Made by a program: the position numbers and the translations under genes. Source: Halobacillus karajensis (lineage in GTDB: Bacteria > Bacillota > Bacilli > Bacillales > Halobacillaceae). Taken from it: 64,000 nucleotides of DNA. The notes beneath the pieces are model-generated. The model made no database searches. It was not told the DNA's origin and worked only from the letters and a program-made list of their open reading frames with translations. Where the stretch lies: positions 620,001 to 684,000 of the forward strand of contig NZ_FNWW01000001.1 in the NCBI RefSeq assembly GCF_900108515.1, in the 5' to 3' direction. Each line of letters begins with the position of its first letter. Within the stretch, counting starts at the first letter, position 1. Shown here piece by piece: positions 9,325 to 16,295 of this stretch.

Positions 9325-10212
9325 TTATGAATTCAAACTTTCGATAAGAAGATATATACCTGTAAAACTCAAAAGAATATATGTAAATATTTTAAAAATC
9401 CGTTCATTAAGCCATTTGAAAATAATTTGACCTATAAACAAACCCAAAAATACAATTGGAATTGCATAAAGACTTGATTCCCATATTAATTTATTAGTAC
9501 CAGTAAAAATTATTTGAGTAATTAGACTTATAAAATATATAAACAGATAAAAAGCCAAAGTAGTTGCTCTTAACTTCTCTTTTTCAGTATCAGTTCCTGT
9601 AAAGTAAATTAATAACGGGGGACCTGGCATACCGATGCTTGTTGTTAAAATACCAGATAACCCACCAACTATGAAATCCCTAATACGAGTTGGCTTCACC
9701 CTAAAGTTACATATTAATAAGAATGTTAACATTAGGAACATTATACTAACTCCTATTTTAAAAGCGCTAATGTTAATGGAAATAAAGATTAAAATACCAA
9801 AAGGTACACCCACTATACTTCCCATGATAAACCTCTTTAGAAGTATGAAATCAATATCTGTACTTATTTTCCATATTAATGAAACCGAAATAAGTACAGA
9901 TAAAATGATGTTTATTTGTATGGCTTCTTGCGGAAGAAATAACAACAGTAAGAAAGGTGTCGCCATTATGGAAAATCCAAAACCTGTACTTGTTTGCAGG
10001 ACAGAAGCCACTAATATAATACATAAAAAAAATAATACAGTCTCCAAATTTGACCTCCCTATTACAAAAACCTTATCAGTAACACCCAAAATAAGAAAAA
10101 TCCCACCCATTAATAGCAAAACATAAGATAATATTAGACCTGTACCAGTAATCAACCCATAACTGCATAAAGTACCTACAACAGTCGTTAAAATTATTCT
10201 AAATATTTTCAC
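9325..10212 (-). CDS. TSUP (TauE/SafE) family permease with an extra N-terminal membrane segment
   Basis: The TSUP part is a membrane permease of the sulfite/organosulfonate exporter family, shown by VLQTSTGFGFSIMATPF and, in the second half, GGLSGILTTSIGMPGPPLL with about 8 hydrophobic segments. It has its own likely start, TTG at 10047 preceded by GGGAGG, giving 240 residues, the normal size. The same frame is open further upstream to GTG at 10212, also with a good GAGGGGGA site. The extra 55 residues (YGLITG...SYVLLLMGG) look like a small two-helix DUF3953-type protein that has lost its stop. Either two proteins overlap in frame or a fusion has arisen. Confidence 0.8.
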   Translation of the reverse strand: MKIFRIILTTVVGTLCSYGLITGTGLILSYVLLLMGGIFLILGVTDKVFVIGRSNLETVLFFLCIILVASVLQTSTGFGFSIMATPFLLLLFLPQEAIQINIILSVLISVSLIWKISTDIDFILLKRFIMGSIVGVPFGILIFISINISAFKIGVSIMFLMLTFLLICNFRVKPTRIRDFIVGGLSGILTTSIGMPGPPLLIYFTGTDTEKEKLRATTLAFYLFIYFISLITQIIFTGTNKLIWESSLYAIPIVFLGLFIGQIIFKWLNERIFKIFTYILLSFTGIYLLIESLNS

Positions 10213-10282
10213 CAGCTTCCCCCTCAGAGCTAGTAGCATAGAGGCCAAAGATGATATAGAATTTCATTGGACTTATGCAAAA

Positions 10283-10504
10283 GTGTGGGTTTCCAAATCT
10301 ACAGCTGCAATTGTAATTAAAATTGGTTCCGGAGCATTAAGTACAGCAATGGGAGGAATTAATGAGAAATTAGCTGGTGCAATCGCCGGTTCTATCATAG
10401 GTGGATCCATTAACGAATTTTTAGCTGATAATATCGCTGAAGCTGTGACGTTCAAAATTGCGTTGCTACCTCCTTTCCACACTTGGGACATACAGTCACA
10501 ATAA
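10283..10504 (+). pseudogene. Glycine-zipper hydrophobic peptide, possibly 5'-truncated
   Basis: The plus frame encodes KSTAAIVIKIGSGALSTAMG then INEKLAGAIAGSIIGGSINEF and ends LPPFHTWDIQSQ. The AGAIAGSIIGG block is a glycine zipper, common in pore-forming peptides and bacteriocin-like proteins. No ATG with a ribosome binding site is found. The open frame runs back into DNA antisense to the TSUP gene, so the true N terminus is probably lost. A 54-residue membrane peptide gene starts 21 bases after its stop. The bacteriocin-like role is inference only. Confidence 0.45.
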
Positions 10505-10525
10505 ATGAACTGGGGTGACTAAAAG

Positions 10526-10690
10526 TTGGATAACGCATTAAGAATTATTCTATCAGTCATCTTATCTATAATATTGATGACTATCTTAGTCCTACTGGTT
10601 GATAATAATTTGGTTGTATCAATCGGGACAGGTATCATAGTATTCTTTTCCTTGTGGGTATTTAACAGGAAAAGATGGAAAAAATCGTAG
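10526..10690 (+). CDS. Small membrane protein (54 aa)
   Basis: Starts with TTG preceded by GGGGTGAC and reads MDNALRIILSVILSI, a short loop, a second hydrophobic stretch (VVSIGTGIIVFFSLWVF) and a basic end NRKRWKKS. Two transmembrane helices and a cationic tail fit an immunity-type or other small membrane protein. It follows the glycine-zipper peptide closely on the same strand, suggesting a two-gene unit, and a hairpin follows at 10704-10731. No family recognised. Confidence 0.55.
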   Translation: MDNALRIILSVILSIILMTILVLLVDNNLVVSIGTGIIVFFSLWVFNRKRWKKS

Positions 10691-10703
10691 TAGATAACAG
10701 TTA

Positions 10704-10731
10704 AGAGAGACACCTTTCAAGGTGCCTCTCT
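10704..10731 (+). terminator. Hairpin after the two small plus-strand genes
   Basis: AGAGAGACACCTT and AAGGTGCCTCTCT form a 13-bp stem with one mismatch and a two-base loop. The tail is not T-rich, so termination strength is uncertain. Confidence 0.5.
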
Positions 10732-10756
10732 GTACTAAAGTAAGGGAGCAACATAA

Positions 10757-11001
10757 TTACAAAAGGCTAACCAAATCTTTTAACATTATTAAAGAAAAAA
10801 TAATAGCTACAACAATATTAAAATCTCCTCTTCTTTGTTGCTTATCCTTAACTTGTTCAATTCCCGTTAGTAAAAAGAAATGAACAAAAAGGGGATAAAT
10901 ATATCTGATGGTATTTGAACATTATTAACAAATAGATGAGAGAGCCCCAGACCAAACACAATGATGGCTAGGATTACATTCACCATTTTAAGTACATTCA
11001 C
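10757..11001 (-). pseudogene. Frameshifted small membrane protein
   Basis: Starts with GTG at 11001 preceded by AAAGGAG and reads MNVLKMVNVILAIIVFGLGL then SHLFVNN...FIPFLFISF. The frame then hits a stop. Shifting by one base in the T run restores LLTGIEQVKDKQQRRGDFN and a third hydrophobic stretch ending LKDLVSLL. The restored product of about 82 residues, with 3 membrane segments, resembles DUF3953/YczI-type small proteins. A single-base loss explains the break; a sequencing error is also possible. Confidence 0.55.
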
Positions 11002-11113
11002 GCTTACTCACTCCTTTATAATTTCTTCCGTCACCCCGTCCGTTTGCCCAATTGGCAATAGTCACTGTTCAGCTAACGCCCCGTTTATGTAAGACTCGGA
11101 TATGAGATATATC

Positions 11114-11323
11114 TTACTGTCTGAAATGTTTTTCCTTAATGGCTCTCTTAACATCAAAGAAACCAATCGCTCCACAAACAAACGTGCCTAAAACTAACAT
11201 ACTCTTAAGAATCCAATTTTGTCCCCAACTGCTGATACTGATGTAAAGACAACATAGGGCAATTACTAATACTCCATATTTTGCTTGCCATTTATCTAAT
11301 TTTGATAAGCTTTGTTTTTCCAA
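11114..11323 (-). CDS. Small membrane protein (69 aa)
   Basis: TTG start with GGAGGTGA about 8 bases upstream. The sequence has a basic N terminus, two hydrophobic segments (YGVLVIALCCLYISISS and MLVLGTFVCGAIGFF) and a charged end KRAIKEKHFRQ. No family recognised. The stop codon is 2 bases from the repeat copy at 11075-11112, and another copy lies upstream at 11361-11434, so this gene plus one repeat forms a typical unit of the array. Confidence 0.65.
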   Translation of the reverse strand: MEKQSLSKLDKWQAKYGVLVIALCCLYISISSWGQNWILKSMLVLGTFVCGAIGFFDVKRAIKEKHFRQ

Positions 11324-11360
11324 ATATAGTCACCTCCATAACCGTTAATTTATCATGAAA

Positions 11361-11434
11361 GCCCCCCCAATAACGGAAGACGTGATTTTGAAATATTGAA
11401 GCAGATTTTCAACTAACACGCCCGTTTGTTTAAG
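11361..11434. repeat. Island repeat, near full-length copy
   Basis: Plus strand order: GCCCCCCC, AATAACGGAAGAC, GTGATTTTGAAATATTGAAG, CAGATTTTCAACTAACACGC, CCGTTTGTTTAAG. It aligns along its length with the copy at 15841-15920 and well with 13122-13195, 19086-19160 and 22582-22658. Confidence 0.8.
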
Positions 11435-11443
11435 TACATTCTT

Positions 11444-11515
11444 TCACCAATATAACCCATAATCTTCATTTGTTACAGGAATGCTGCCCTTATGTGGAAT
11501 AAAGTCACCCAAATC
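11444..11515 (-). pseudogene. C-terminal fragment of a lost protein
   Basis: The minus frame reads DLGDFIPHKGSIPVTNEDYG then LYW and a stop, preceded by a stop codon. It reads like the end of a real protein and sits 10 bases from a repeat copy, as intact genes here do. No start is left. Confidence 0.3.
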
Positions 11516-11580
11516 CTACAAAAATAAGGGTCTGCCCCCCATATCATTCGGATCTTACCTTTGGAAACCGAATGCAAAAA

Positions 11581-11615
11581 AACAGCTTGATCCCAAAATA
11601 AAGGATCAAGCTGTT
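11581..11615 (-). terminator. Terminator of the secreted protein / micropeptide pair
   Basis: Perfect 13-bp stem (AACAGCTTGATCC at 11581-11593 and its complement at 11603-11615), followed by seven T on the minus strand. Confidence 0.88.
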
Positions 11616-11644
11616 CATATCTGCCTTAAACATTAATAAATCAA

Positions 11645-11734
11645 TTAATTTTTTATTGTTGTGTAAACCATCATTCCTAGACTGACTATGATTACACCAA
11701 TAATCACAAACATAAACACATCAAGTAAATCCAC
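11645..11734 (-). CDS. Micropeptide with one membrane helix (29 aa)
   Basis: GTG start with AAAGGGG 7 bases upstream; reads MDLLDVFMFVIIGVIIVSLG then MMVYTTIKN. One transmembrane helix, acidic start and lysine-containing end. It begins 14 bases after the stop of the 186-residue secreted protein and is followed by a strong terminator, so the two form an operon. Such tiny helices can be immunity, toxin or chaperone-like partners; nothing in the sequence decides which. Confidence 0.6.
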   Translation of the reverse strand: MDLLDVFMFVIIGVIIVSLGMMVYTTIKN

Positions 11735-11748
11735 AAATATTCCCCTTT

Positions 11749-12309
11749 CTATTTAACACATTCAAAGCTATACGTGTTAGAGATTTTCCACCAAGCTTTT
11801 TTAGGTGCGCTGTGAATACCTCCATTATCCCCTGAATCAAGTGATGGAGTCCCCCCTACATCATAACATCTATTGACTAAATTTTGCTTTTCTTTGTAAT
11901 TCATGTATTTTGAAGAAAAATATAAAGCTGTTCCAGCGAAAATTCCTAAAGCAGCTATTCCTCCCCAAACAATCAGAGGGGCCACCATTATTTGTACCCC
12001 ATCATTATTAGCTTGTGCATAATTGATCATTTCTTGTATTTGTTGATCAGTAAGATTATGTAACTCAGTTTCTACCATATTCATTTCTTCCTTGGTGAAA
12101 TCATAAAGGCTTAACGCTTTTTCTTTATTAAGATATGCCGCTCTTTCTTGTGTATGAACGTATACACTTTCGTTTAGAGCTTCTAAAGCTTCGGCATCTT
12201 CAAAAACAATTTTATCTGTAGATTCTGCCGATATCATGCCCGCATTAAAGGCAAAAGATAGCATTAGGACACTTAAAAGCATAATGGTGATTTTTTTCAA
12301 TTTTTTCAT
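11749..12309 (-). CDS. Secreted or membrane-anchored protein of unknown function
   Basis: 186 residues. A Sec signal peptide (MKKLKKITIMLLSVLMLSF with a likely cleavage after ISA near residue 28) is followed by a charged helical stretch to about residue 100. A hydrophobic segment (MVAPLIVWGGIAALGIFAG, about 107-127) comes next, then a C-terminal part with two Cys (NRCYDVGG and the final FECVK) that could form a disulfide. This signal plus hydrophobic plus Cys layout resembles antimicrobial precursor or cell-surface peptides, but I recognise no family. It is followed by the 29-residue membrane peptide. Confidence 0.7.
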   Translation of the reverse strand: MKKLKKITIMLLSVLMLSFAFNAGMISAESTDKIVFEDAEALEALNESVYVHTQERAAYLNKEKALSLYDFTKEEMNMVETELHNLTDQQIQEMINYAQANNDGVQIMVAPLIVWGGIAALGIFAGTALYFSSKYMNYKEKQNLVNRCYDVGGTPSLDSGDNGGIHSAPKKAWWKISNTYSFECVK

Positions 12310-13208
12310 TTCTTGTACGCTCCCCTTTTTCTGAACTTATGTAATAGATAATCCACCAGTGAAAATGGACAATGTTTGTGGCTTGTTAGCTTTCTCCTCC
12401 TTTTCAATGGTAATTTATTGTAAAGCCACATGGATTAAAGTAACATTGTTGCAATATTATTACAATAGTTTTTCAATAAAGTCTTGTATGAATTTTTAAA
12501 ATTTATGCGCAGCAATCTTTTTCGAATTAAATTAATTTTAGATTTCATAGAACCTTTTTAAAGGAGCTAAGTTATTAAATCGCCTTTACAGGCCTGGATG
12601 CTTCATATTTGCCATTTTAAGAGATCAAAAGCCCTATGTACCTCGCCCTCAAACCAATGATCATTAACTACTTTTGTAGTTTTAATAATTACACGAGTGA
12701 GGTTTATTGGTATGCGAAATTTTATTTAAGTGAGCGTTAAAAAGCTTCTACCTGGTTACTTGACATTTTATAGCTGGTCTTTACATGAAGACTCGAATTC
12801 GAGACAACCCTGCTTTAAGGTAATATCTTATGGCATCACTTAAAATAGAATAGATTTTATTATATTAAATGGTTCAACCTCTAAAGAAAGGATTGTTGTT
12901 CACTTTCTACTATATATTCGATGAATGAAAAAGAAGATAAAAATGCTGCGGCTTACACTAAGCAGGTAAATAAGCCAGCAAATTATTGATGTTATCTAGT
13001 GGGGAGCTTATAGAAAGCTCCCTAGTTACTCCTTTTCTTTCCAAATATAATTGTAACGCATTAATTCGTGCTTGAAATAAGCTGCTTCGTAAGTAAAAAA
13101 GCGATCGTCTTCATTGGACATTCGCCCTCGTTACAGTAAGACTTGAATTCAAGATATATTAAGCAAATTTTCAACTAACGCTCCCTTTAGTGAAGAAGAA
13201 AATATAGC
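12310..13208. other. 900-base stretch without a convincing gene
   Basis: AT-rich. It holds an isolated repeat core GAAGACTCGAATTCGAGA at 12786-12804, a hairpin GGGGAGCTTATAGAAAGCTC near 12999-13020, and a near full-length repeat at 13122-13195. A 22-codon plus frame at 12921-12989 (MNEKEDKNAAAYTKQVNK...) has no ribosome binding site and is not called. It may be a graveyard of lost cassettes. Confidence 0.5.
13122..13195. repeat. Island repeat, full-length copy
   Basis: CGCCCTCGTTACAGTAAGAC, TTGAATTCAAGATATATT, AAGCAAATTTTCAACTAACG, CTCCCTTTAGTGAAG on the plus strand. It ends 14 bases from the stop codon at 13209. Confidence 0.75.
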
Positions 13209-13547
13209 TTAAACCGTTAATCTTTTTTTCTTAGGGTTTTTCGGAACAATTGTAAATTTGGCGATGAAAAGAATTGTAAGGAAAATAAAACAACTAGCAC
13301 TGGTATTATTGCTTGTAATTATGCTTGACTGCATAAATTGCATTGAAACTACTAGATTTAATACAAATGAAATCAAAAACCCTGCCATTGCAATACTTGT
13401 TAGATAATTTCCAAGTAATGACCTTTTGTAATCTACTGTTTTGTCTGAATTTAGGAGAGCAAGAGTATGTTTTGTTTGTCTAACTAAGGCATAAACAAAC
13501 CCGATAATTAGCAACACCACTCCTAGATATCCAATTAGCTCATTCAT
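13209..13547 (-). CDS. Membrane protein (112 aa)
   Basis: Three hydrophobic stretches: IGYLGVVLLIIGFVYALV near the N terminus, SIAMAGFLISFVLNLVV in the middle and CFIFLTILFIAKFTIV near the end, with a basic tail NPKKKRLTV. No family recognised. It is flanked on both sides by island repeats and shares no operon with a neighbour. The ATG start is chosen because the predicted first helix begins at residue 4; the upstream ribosome binding site is weak (AGAGGG). Confidence 0.65.
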   Translation of the reverse strand: MNELIGYLGVVLLIIGFVYALVRQTKHTLALLNSDKTVDYKRSLLGNYLTSIAMAGFLISFVLNLVVSMQFMQSSIITSNNTSASCFIFLTILFIAKFTIVPKNPKKKRLTV

Positions 13548-13596
13548 AATTTATTAACCCTCTTACATAACTAATTTTAATACTAACATTTATTAA

Positions 13597-13750
13597 CTAA
13601 CCTGCTTCTTCAGATTAAAAGCTATATGTAGATACCCTTATTCTTATGTGAATAAGGCGACTACTCTTTTGAGCAATCGCCCCCGATACGTGAAGACTCG
13701 AAATCTAGATATTTCTGGGGGTATTCCCCTAGCTCCCTTTAGTTAATTAA
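13597..13750. repeat. Composite island repeat (two modules)
   Basis: The module at 13597-13686 (AACTAACCTGCTTCTTCAG, AAAGCTATATGTAGATACCC, TTATGTGAATAAGGCGACTA, GAGCAATCGCCCCCG) matches 9215-9305. It is followed by the core GTGAAGACTCGAAATCTAGA at 13690-13709 and the C-rich end at 13728-13750, which runs into the stop codon of the phosphatase gene. Confidence 0.75.
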
Positions 13751-14328
13751 CAATTTACAATTCGATACCCAGTTTCTTTAGGGAAATCATTCCTTGTAAG
13801 TTCTTTACCAAGAATACTCTGACTATACGACGTAATCGTTCCATCGTGAGAAACTATATATATTCCTTTATTTCCAAATTGTTTGCACCATTTCAAGAAG
13901 TCTTCTGCTAAAACTTTAAACTTTTTTTCGGGTAATTTATTTATTCCTTCTAACCACCATTTATTTGAATTTGATAGTTCCTCTTCTATGTAAAAATCAG
14001 CAAACTCCTCTTTTATTATTTCTTTTGAAAGAATCTTATCGCAAGGTAGTGTCTGCCACTCAGATTTTTGAGGGAACATTCTTGGTGAGATAAACGGACT
14101 TACTATTTTCTTACACTTTATACCTTCACTCCAAATTCGTGCTGTCTGTATTGTTCTTCTTGTTGGACTAGCTATAATTACATCTGATTTTAACAAAGGA
14201 AACTGTTCTTTGAGTGACTTAGCTTGAATGATCCCTTCCTCAGTTAATGCAGGGTCTGAAATTTGTAGACTTTTAGGGAGATCCAAAGTATGTTCTCCTT
14301 GTCCGTGCCTTGTAAATACTAACTCCAC
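13747..14328 (-). CDS. Histidine phosphatase family protein (phosphoglycerate-mutase-like)
   Basis: 193 residues. The catalytic RHG motif is TRHGQGEHT near residue 6, followed by LTEEGIIQAKSL near 30 and SPTRRTIQTA near 55, which holds the second conserved arginine. The second catalytic histidine is in YIVSHDGTITS near 157. This fold removes phosphate from small molecules or proteins; the substrate cannot be predicted. It is a single gene between repeats and its stop codon overlaps the repeat end. Confidence 0.88.
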   Translation of the reverse strand: MELVFTRHGQGEHTLDLPKSLQISDPALTEEGIIQAKSLKEQFPLLKSDVIIASPTRRTIQTARIWSEGIKCKKIVSPFISPRMFPQKSEWQTLPCDKILSKEIIKEEFADFYIEEELSNSNKWWLEGINKLPEKKFKVLAEDFLKWCKQFGNKGIYIVSHDGTITSYSQSILGKELTRNDFPKETGYRIVNC

Positions 14329-14406
14329 CGAAAATCCCCTTCCGTAAAATTATCACTTCCCAACTAAACAGCCAGGTAAGTAAAAAAGCGAATATCCATA
14401 TTGAAT

Positions 14407-14432
14407 AATTGCCCCCGTTAATGGAATAACAA
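14407..14432. repeat. Partial island repeat
   Basis: ATTGCCCCCGTTAATGGAAT on the plus strand, 9 bases from the stop codon of the membrane protein at 14441. Confidence 0.5.
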
Positions 14433-14440
14433 CTCTCACA

Positions 14441-14746
14441 TTAACCTCGCCACATAGCCAAAACAAATAAAGACCAACCAGAAGTAAGCAATCCAATTCC
14501 GCCAATTGTAGAAAAATATACCTCCATTTTATCCTTTTCAATTCTTCGTTTCTTATATTGAAGATAAGTCAAAACAAAAGAACTTAAATATAAGATTACA
14601 CTTATTATCGTTAAGATTGATAAATAGTATATCGGAGGTATTTTAGCGAAATTTTCATTCAAAAAGTAAGCCATTCCTTGACCAAGTATTCCAAATATAG
14701 TTGCTAAAATTAAACTTCCAATTATGATAGCATTAGTTTTATTCAC
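14441..14746 (-). CDS. Membrane protein (about 101 aa)
   Basis: GTG start at 14746 preceded by GGGGTGATAT; a longer frame runs to 14788 but lacks a site. Three hydrophobic segments: AIIIGSLILATIFGILGQGM, YYLSILTIISVILYLSSFVL and GGIGLLTSGWSLFVLAMW, with a basic loop KKRRIEKDK between the second and third. Family not recognised. It is separated from the phosphatase gene by a partial repeat. Confidence 0.62.
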   Translation of the reverse strand: MNKTNAIIIGSLILATIFGILGQGMAYFLNENFAKIPPIYYLSILTIISVILYLSSFVLTYLQYKKRRIEKDKMEVYFSTIGGIGLLTSGWSLFVLAMWRG

Positions 14747-14847
14747 CCATATCACCCCACATTGATAATTTGATAATAAATTAAACAATTAAAGTTCCAA
14801 GACTTCCCCTTCCACTAATCTATCTGCATGTCAGTTAAAAAAAGCTA

Positions 14848-14960
14848 AATTTCCGGCTGGTCCCTATACTTATGTAATAAGGAGCGAGTACTCAATAAAA
14901 CAATTGCCCCCAATTCTTGAAGACTCGAAACAGATTATATCTTAAGAAGTCCTTCATTTT
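14848..14960. repeat. Composite island repeat
   Basis: A shortened module (CCCTATACTTATGTAATAAG, GAGCGAGTACTC, CAATTGCCCCCAATT) followed by the core CTTGAAGACTCGAAACAGAT at 14918-14937. It lies just beyond the 3' end of the frameshifted lipoprotein gene. Confidence 0.65.
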
Positions 14961-15006
14961 AGTACATATTTGTTCAATACATTGTTTAGAAATTTCCTTT
15001 GAACAG

Positions 15007-15359
15007 TTATTTCAATTCTCCTTTTAACTCTAGCTCTATTTGTCTAGCTATGTTAAACTCTCCATCTCTTTCGAAAGCTATAATGCCATCATTAGTTTTA
15101 TCTGTTCCAAGATGTTGTCCTTCCACCATAAATAGCATTGTACCTTCAGGAAGCCCTTTAGCTTGACCGTTTTCATAAGGTTTACTGGCAATTTCTCTTA
15201 TTTACCAATTTTTTCACTTAATTCACTTTTGGCTATAGGTTCATGGGTAGTTATATAAAACTGCCCCTCCCAAACAAAATAAGGCGAACTAATTTCTTCT
15301 TTATTACACCCAGTTGCAAAAATAACTATGATCACCACTAAGATAAGAAAGCGTTTCAT
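15007..15359 (-). pseudogene. Frameshifted small lipoprotein
   Basis: ATG at 15359 with GGAGG 6 bases upstream; reads MKRFLILVVIIVIFATGCNK, a type II signal peptide with the lipobox ATGC. The frame stops at EKIGK near 15198. A shift of one base there (loss of one A in an A run) restores REIASKPYENGQAKGLPEGT, then MLFMVEGQHLGTDKTNDG and a clean end ELELKGELK at 15007. The restored protein of about 117 residues would be a surface lipoprotein. Family not recognised. Confidence 0.6.
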
Positions 15360-15418
15360 TGTGTACCTCCATAAAAATTGGAGAAATCCAATTTTTAGTT
15401 TAACTACTTTGTTACAAC

Positions 15419-15490
15419 AATAAGCGATAGCCACTGTTCAGCTAATGCCCCCGATACAGAAAGACTCGAAATCAAGATATTATTTCAATA
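15419..15490. repeat. Composite island repeat with the AAGCGATAGCC module
   Basis: AATAAGCGATAGCCACTGTT, CAGCTAATGCCCCCGATACA and the core GAAAGACTCGAAATCAAGAT. The first part matches 11053-11085 and 19028-19057. The copy ends 2 bases from the stop codon at 15492. Confidence 0.75.
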
Positions 15491-15491
15491 G

Positions 15492-15812
15492 TTACGTAAT
15501 TAATGGAACAACATTAATTACAGGCTCCTCATATGGATGGTTGATTTTTATTAAATCTATAATTTCCTCTATTCTCTTATAAGACGATTTGAATTCCATT
15601 TTGCACTCCGATCCAAATGCTACTTTATTCTTTTCACCTGCATAAGGTTCTGAAGCTTCTAGGGGCCTCCAATACCCTTTGGTCTCAGTATAAGAAACCA
15701 CATGATCATACTCTCCAACAGTTAATACTTTCTTTTTGTTCAATTGATCACGTAAAGGGACGATGTATTCTTCCGGTATTAACACTTCAAACTTCACATA
15801 ACTGAAATTCAT
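15492..15812 (-). CDS. Stand-alone NIF3-insert / CutA-like (PII-like) protein
   Basis: 106 residues resembling the PII/CutA-like domain that is inserted in NIF3/YqfO proteins. The start is YVKFEVLIPEEYIVPLRDQL, the middle is GEYDHVVSYTETKGYWRPL then EASEPYAGE, and the end is the signature HPYEEPVINVVPL. Length and motifs fit the free-standing version of the domain, thought to be a small trimer or a metal or ligand sensor; its function is not settled. ATG at 15812 has AAGGAGG-like sequence (GGAGGAAAAGG) upstream. It is a single gene between two island repeats. Confidence 0.75.
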   Translation of the reverse strand: MNFSYVKFEVLIPEEYIVPLRDQLNKKKVLTVGEYDHVVSYTETKGYWRPLEASEPYAGEKNKVAFGSECKMEFKSSYKRIEEIIDLIKINHPYEEPVINVVPLIT

Positions 15813-15840
15813 AAAAATATCCTTTTCCTCCTTAATAGTA

Positions 15841-15920
15841 AAGCCCCCCTATAACGGAAGACTTGGTTTCGAGATATTGAAGCAGATATCTTCTACTAGT
15901 GCTCCCGTTGGTGCAATAAA
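15841..15920. repeat. Island repeat, best full-length copy
   Basis: Plus strand: AAGCCCCCCTATAACGGAAG, ACTTGGTTTCGAGATATTGA, AGCAGATATCTTCTACTAGT, GCTCCCGTTGGTGCAATAAA. It lies between the NIF3-like gene and the 3' end of the interrupted RDD gene. Confidence 0.82.
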
Positions 15921-15948
15921 AATTTTAAATATCTCATAGATATGTTAT

Positions 15949-16150
15949 TTAGACCTTAACCACATGTGTCTTTGCCACTATATCGTATAGGGATTGTTTC
16001 TTTCTCGTAAAAACGGCTGTTAATATGTATGCAAATATAAGTACATAGATAAGCACCGCTAGCAAATATTGGGTGAACGGTACTTCGCCATCACCTATAT
16101 AAATGAGTCGATATACAAAGAAATGTGACAACTCCCAAGGCAAAAACTTT
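15949..16150 (-). pseudogene. RDD family membrane protein, 3' part (split by IS21-type element)
   Basis: Encodes the C-terminal part LKFLPWELSHFFVYRLIYIG through a membrane helix (YLLAVLIYVLIFAYILTAVF) to RKKQSLYDIVAKTHVVKV. The LPWELSH and QSLYDIVAKT motifs are typical of the second half of RDD proteins. Removing the IS and one copy of the 5-bp target repeat joins this to the 5' part at 18662-18978 without a frame change, giving 172 residues. Confidence 0.88.
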
Positions 16151-16295
16151 AGGATTGTGACTGCTAAACTAAAGTAGACAGTTTCCGCTAGATTAGAAGA
16201 AACACTTATTTACCCAAATATACCAGTAAAATATACAGCTCTCCCATTGTATGATATTTAAGATTATACAGACATCAATGGAGGGCTCAGAAAAG

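Noticed and set aside
10273-10491. 72-codon minus-strand frame
   Set aside because: It is antisense to the glycine-zipper frame, has no ribosome binding site, and its composition is that of a reversed coding frame.
12921-12989. 22-codon plus-strand frame (MNEKEDKNAAAY...)
   Set aside because: No ribosome binding site and too short to judge by composition; mentioned only as content of the gap.
14353-14541. 62-codon minus-strand frame overlapping the membrane protein at 14441
   Set aside because: The overlapping frame with three clean membrane helices and a proper start is the better gene; this one crosses a repeat.
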